Made by a program: the position numbers and the translations under genes | Shown: positions 62,648 through 64,000 of the stretch, one piece after another | How the letters are laid out: each line of letters opens with the position of its first letter | Numbering within the stretch: the stretch's first letter is position 1 | Notes under the pieces: model-generated | What the model saw: the letters and a program-made list of their open reading frames with translations, nothing else | The model's database searches: none | Told to the model about the DNA's origin: nothing | NCBI GenBank assembly: GCA_027488785.1 | Contig: JAIYAY010000018.1 | Location: forward strand, 1-64,000 | DNA: 64,000 bases | Direction of reading: 5' to 3' | Source: Sphingomonadales bacterium | GTDB taxonomy: Bacteria > Pseudomonadota > Alphaproteobacteria > Sphingomonadales > Sphingomonadaceae

Positions 62648-63361
62648 ATGACCGACGCAAAAACTAAATTTGAAATTCGCCCTTTTGCAACGCTGGGCGC
62701 AGCGAACCATGGCTGGCTTGACGCACATCACCATTTTTCATTCGGTAACTATCACGACGCTGCACGGATGAACTGGGGTGCAATCCGTGTCTGGAATGAC
62801 GACGTGATTGCGCCGCAGTCGGGCTTTCCGCCGCATCCCCATGCCGACATGGAGATCATCACATATGTCCGCACTGGCGCCATCACGCACAAAGACAGCC
62901 TTGGCAATGAAGGTCGCACGGCGGCTGGCGACGTCCAAGTCATGAGCGCAGGCAGCGGCATCCGACACGCAGAATATAATCTGGAGAATGAGCCAACCAC
63001 CTTATTCCAAATCTGGATCATGCCAAATCAGACCGGCGGCGAGCCAAGTTGGGGCGCAAAGCCATTCCCCAAGAGTGACCGCGCGGGCGCATGGCAGATC
63101 CTTGCTAGCGGCTTTGACGAAGATGATGACGCGCTGCCCATCCGTACCGACGCCCGCGTGCTTGGTGCGACGGTCAAAGCGGGCGACAGTCTGGAATATG
63201 CCGTTGGCGCAAATCGTCATGCCTATATGGTGCCAGCAACTGGCGCGATTGAAATTGATGGGCAGCGTGCGCAGGCCCGCGATGGCGTGGCGCTTGGCGA
63301 AGGCGTGATCACCATCACCGCAGTTGAGGACGCCGAAATCGTTCTGGTAGACTCACAGTAA
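62648..63361 (+). CDS. Pirin family protein (cupin)
   Basis: I start at ATG 62648, 7 bases after AAAGGAG; a GTG at 62639 is unlikely. The N-terminal cupin has the metal-binding HPHADMEIITYV and HKDSLGN, and GSGIRHAEYN. The C-terminal cupin is VPATGAIEIDGQRAQARDGVALGEG. Bacterial pirins may be quercetin dioxygenases or metal-dependent stress-related proteins. At 237 residues it is normal. It may share the control region with ctrA. Confidence 0.9.
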   Translation: MTDAKTKFEIRPFATLGAANHGWLDAHHHFSFGNYHDAARMNWGAIRVWNDDVIAPQSGFPPHPHADMEIITYVRTGAITHKDSLGNEGRTAAGDVQVMSAGSGIRHAEYNLENEPTTLFQIWIMPNQTGGEPSWGAKPFPKSDRAGAWQILASGFDEDDDALPIRTDARVLGATVKAGDSLEYAVGANRHAYMVPATGAIEIDGQRAQARDGVALGEGVITITAVEDAEIVLVDSQ

Positions 63362-63430
63362 TTCACCTCAGCGTTAGCCCAGCGGTTGTGACATTGGCAA
63401 AATGTGGCGTTGGCTGTTACAACCGTCATT

Positions 63431-63832
63431 ATGGCCTTTGACCTTCCCGAAGAATATCTTGAAGAAACCTTCTTGGCTTCAACCGGGCCAGGTGGGCAAA
63501 ATGTCAACAAGGTCGCGACCGCCTGCCAATTGCGTGTCGATGTCTATGCACTAGGTCTGCAACCTTATGCCTTTCGCCAACTAAAAATTCTGGCGGGGAG
63601 CAAGATGACAATTTCGGGCGAGTTGATCGTCACGGCGCGCAGCCATCGCACGCGGGAAGCCAATCGGCAGGACGCCCGCGCGCGGATAATCGAGTTGATC
63701 GACCGCGCACATATCCGCCAACCCCGCCGCGTGGCCACCAAGCCAAGTAAAGCCGCCAAGGCACGGCGGGTTGATGCCAAAAAAGGCCGGTCCACGATCA
63801 AGAAAAACCGTGGCAAGGTCAGCTTCGATTGA
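63431..63832 (+). CDS. arfB: Alternative ribosome-rescue factor
   Basis: I start at ATG 63431 (MAFDLPEEYLEETFLAS). The GGQ motif is in STGPGGQNVNKV, and the C-terminal tail is rich in Lys and Arg (KPSKAAKARRVDAKKGRSTIKKNRGK), which enters the empty mRNA channel. ArfB (YaeJ) releases peptides from stalled ribosomes. The protein has 133 residues, a normal length. It lies just upstream of the msrC gene. Confidence 0.93.
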   Translation: MAFDLPEEYLEETFLASTGPGGQNVNKVATACQLRVDVYALGLQPYAFRQLKILAGSKMTISGELIVTARSHRTREANRQDARARIIELIDRAHIRQPRRVATKPSKAAKARRVDAKKGRSTIKKNRGKVSFD

Positions 63833-63844
63833 TAAAGCAAGACG

Positions 63845-64000
63845 ATGTATACTTTTGAAATTGATGCCTCAGCACCCAAAGCCGACCTATATGCCGAATT
63901 GGAACGGGCTGCAGATGCGCTCACTAGAGGCGAACCCGATGCCGTTGCCAATATGGCAAATATCGCGGCATTACTTTGGGAATTTCTGCCGGACGTTAAC
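63845..64000 (+). CDS. msrC: GAF-domain free methionine-(R)-sulfoxide reductase (3'-truncated)
   Basis: ATG at 63845, 12 bases after the arfB stop, opens a frame that continues past the window end. The 52 visible residues (ADLYAELERAADALTRGE, PDAVANMANIAALLWEFLPD) match the start of fRMsr/MsrC proteins (about 150-160 aa), which reduce free methionine-R-sulfoxide with catalytic cysteines in a GAF fold. The cysteines lie outside the window. The call is based on the N-terminus only. Confidence 0.7.
   Translation, partial: MYTFEIDASAPKADLYAELERAADALTRGEPDAVANMANIAALLWEFLPDVN

Overview
The window is a chromosomal segment of an alphaproteobacterium, most likely of the order Sphingomonadales (Sphingopyxis/Sphingorhabdus type). 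This is inferred from a canonical CtrA cell-cycle regulator, a UPF0262 gene beside dnaB, three large TonB-dependent receptors, PhoD-type phosphatases, and the general style of the proteins. No search was run. No rRNA, complete tRNA, CRISPR array or intact insertion sequence was seen.

Layout. Positions 1-13 kb are an accessory, visibly more AT-rich stretch. It carries the end of a trypsin/PDZ protease, two small membrane proteins, a SIR2 deacylase with a long unexplained C-terminal extension, unknown proteins including a HEPN-type one, a DUF4019 protein, a 52-residue membrane protein, a serine-hydrolase lipoprotein, an acetyltransferase, and a four-gene overlapping operon (GT2, multi-spanning membrane protein, DUF2141, GT4) that looks like a glycolipid or polysaccharide module. 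Two 64-bp direct repeats (5680-5743 and 13011-13074, 53/64 identical) and a possible integrase N-terminal remnant suggest past site-specific integration.

Positions 13-24.5 kb hold a HupE-type metal permease with its membrane-anchored partner, a POT peptide transporter, an FAD/GMC oxidoreductase pair, a TonB receptor and a gamma-glutamyltransferase. Positions 24.5-28.1 kb hold the most striking locus: an acyl-CoA dehydrogenase followed by a 78-residue stand-alone histidine-phosphotransfer-like helical hairpin, an H-NOX haem nitric-oxide sensor, and a hybrid histidine kinase with an HNOBA-like input domain. All four genes are tightly spaced. An 11-bp perfect inverted repeat covers the ribosome-binding site of the first gene.

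Positions 28-36 kb contain a Tat-exported PhoD phosphatase, a BetI-like TetR regulator divergent from a Rieske oxygenase plus a phytoene-dehydrogenase-like oxidoreductase (with a perfect palindromic operator between them), and a large TonB receptor. Positions 36-42.5 kb hold a TPR-sulfotransferase overlapping MocA- and XdhC-type molybdenum-enzyme maturation genes, divergent from a two-subunit molybdenum hydroxylase (IorAB type). Positions 42.5-48.4 kb are a cobalamin-riboswitch-controlled btuB-btuF-btuC-btuD operon that ends in a PhoD-like lipoprotein phosphatase.

Positions 48.4-64 kb are mostly core genes: a bacterial PH-domain pair, nitronate monooxygenase, lysC, ubiG, dnaB (with two DnaA-box-like sites upstream), UPF0262, a GH25 protein overlapping cdd, dcd, a CrtO-like acyltransferase, a frameshifted HTH gene, a saccharopine-dehydrogenase-like reductase, an M28 peptidase, ctrA, pirin, arfB and the start of a GAF-type methionine sulfoxide reductase. 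A dispersed 30-nt-arm palindrome occurs at 19.2 kb and 53.6 kb.
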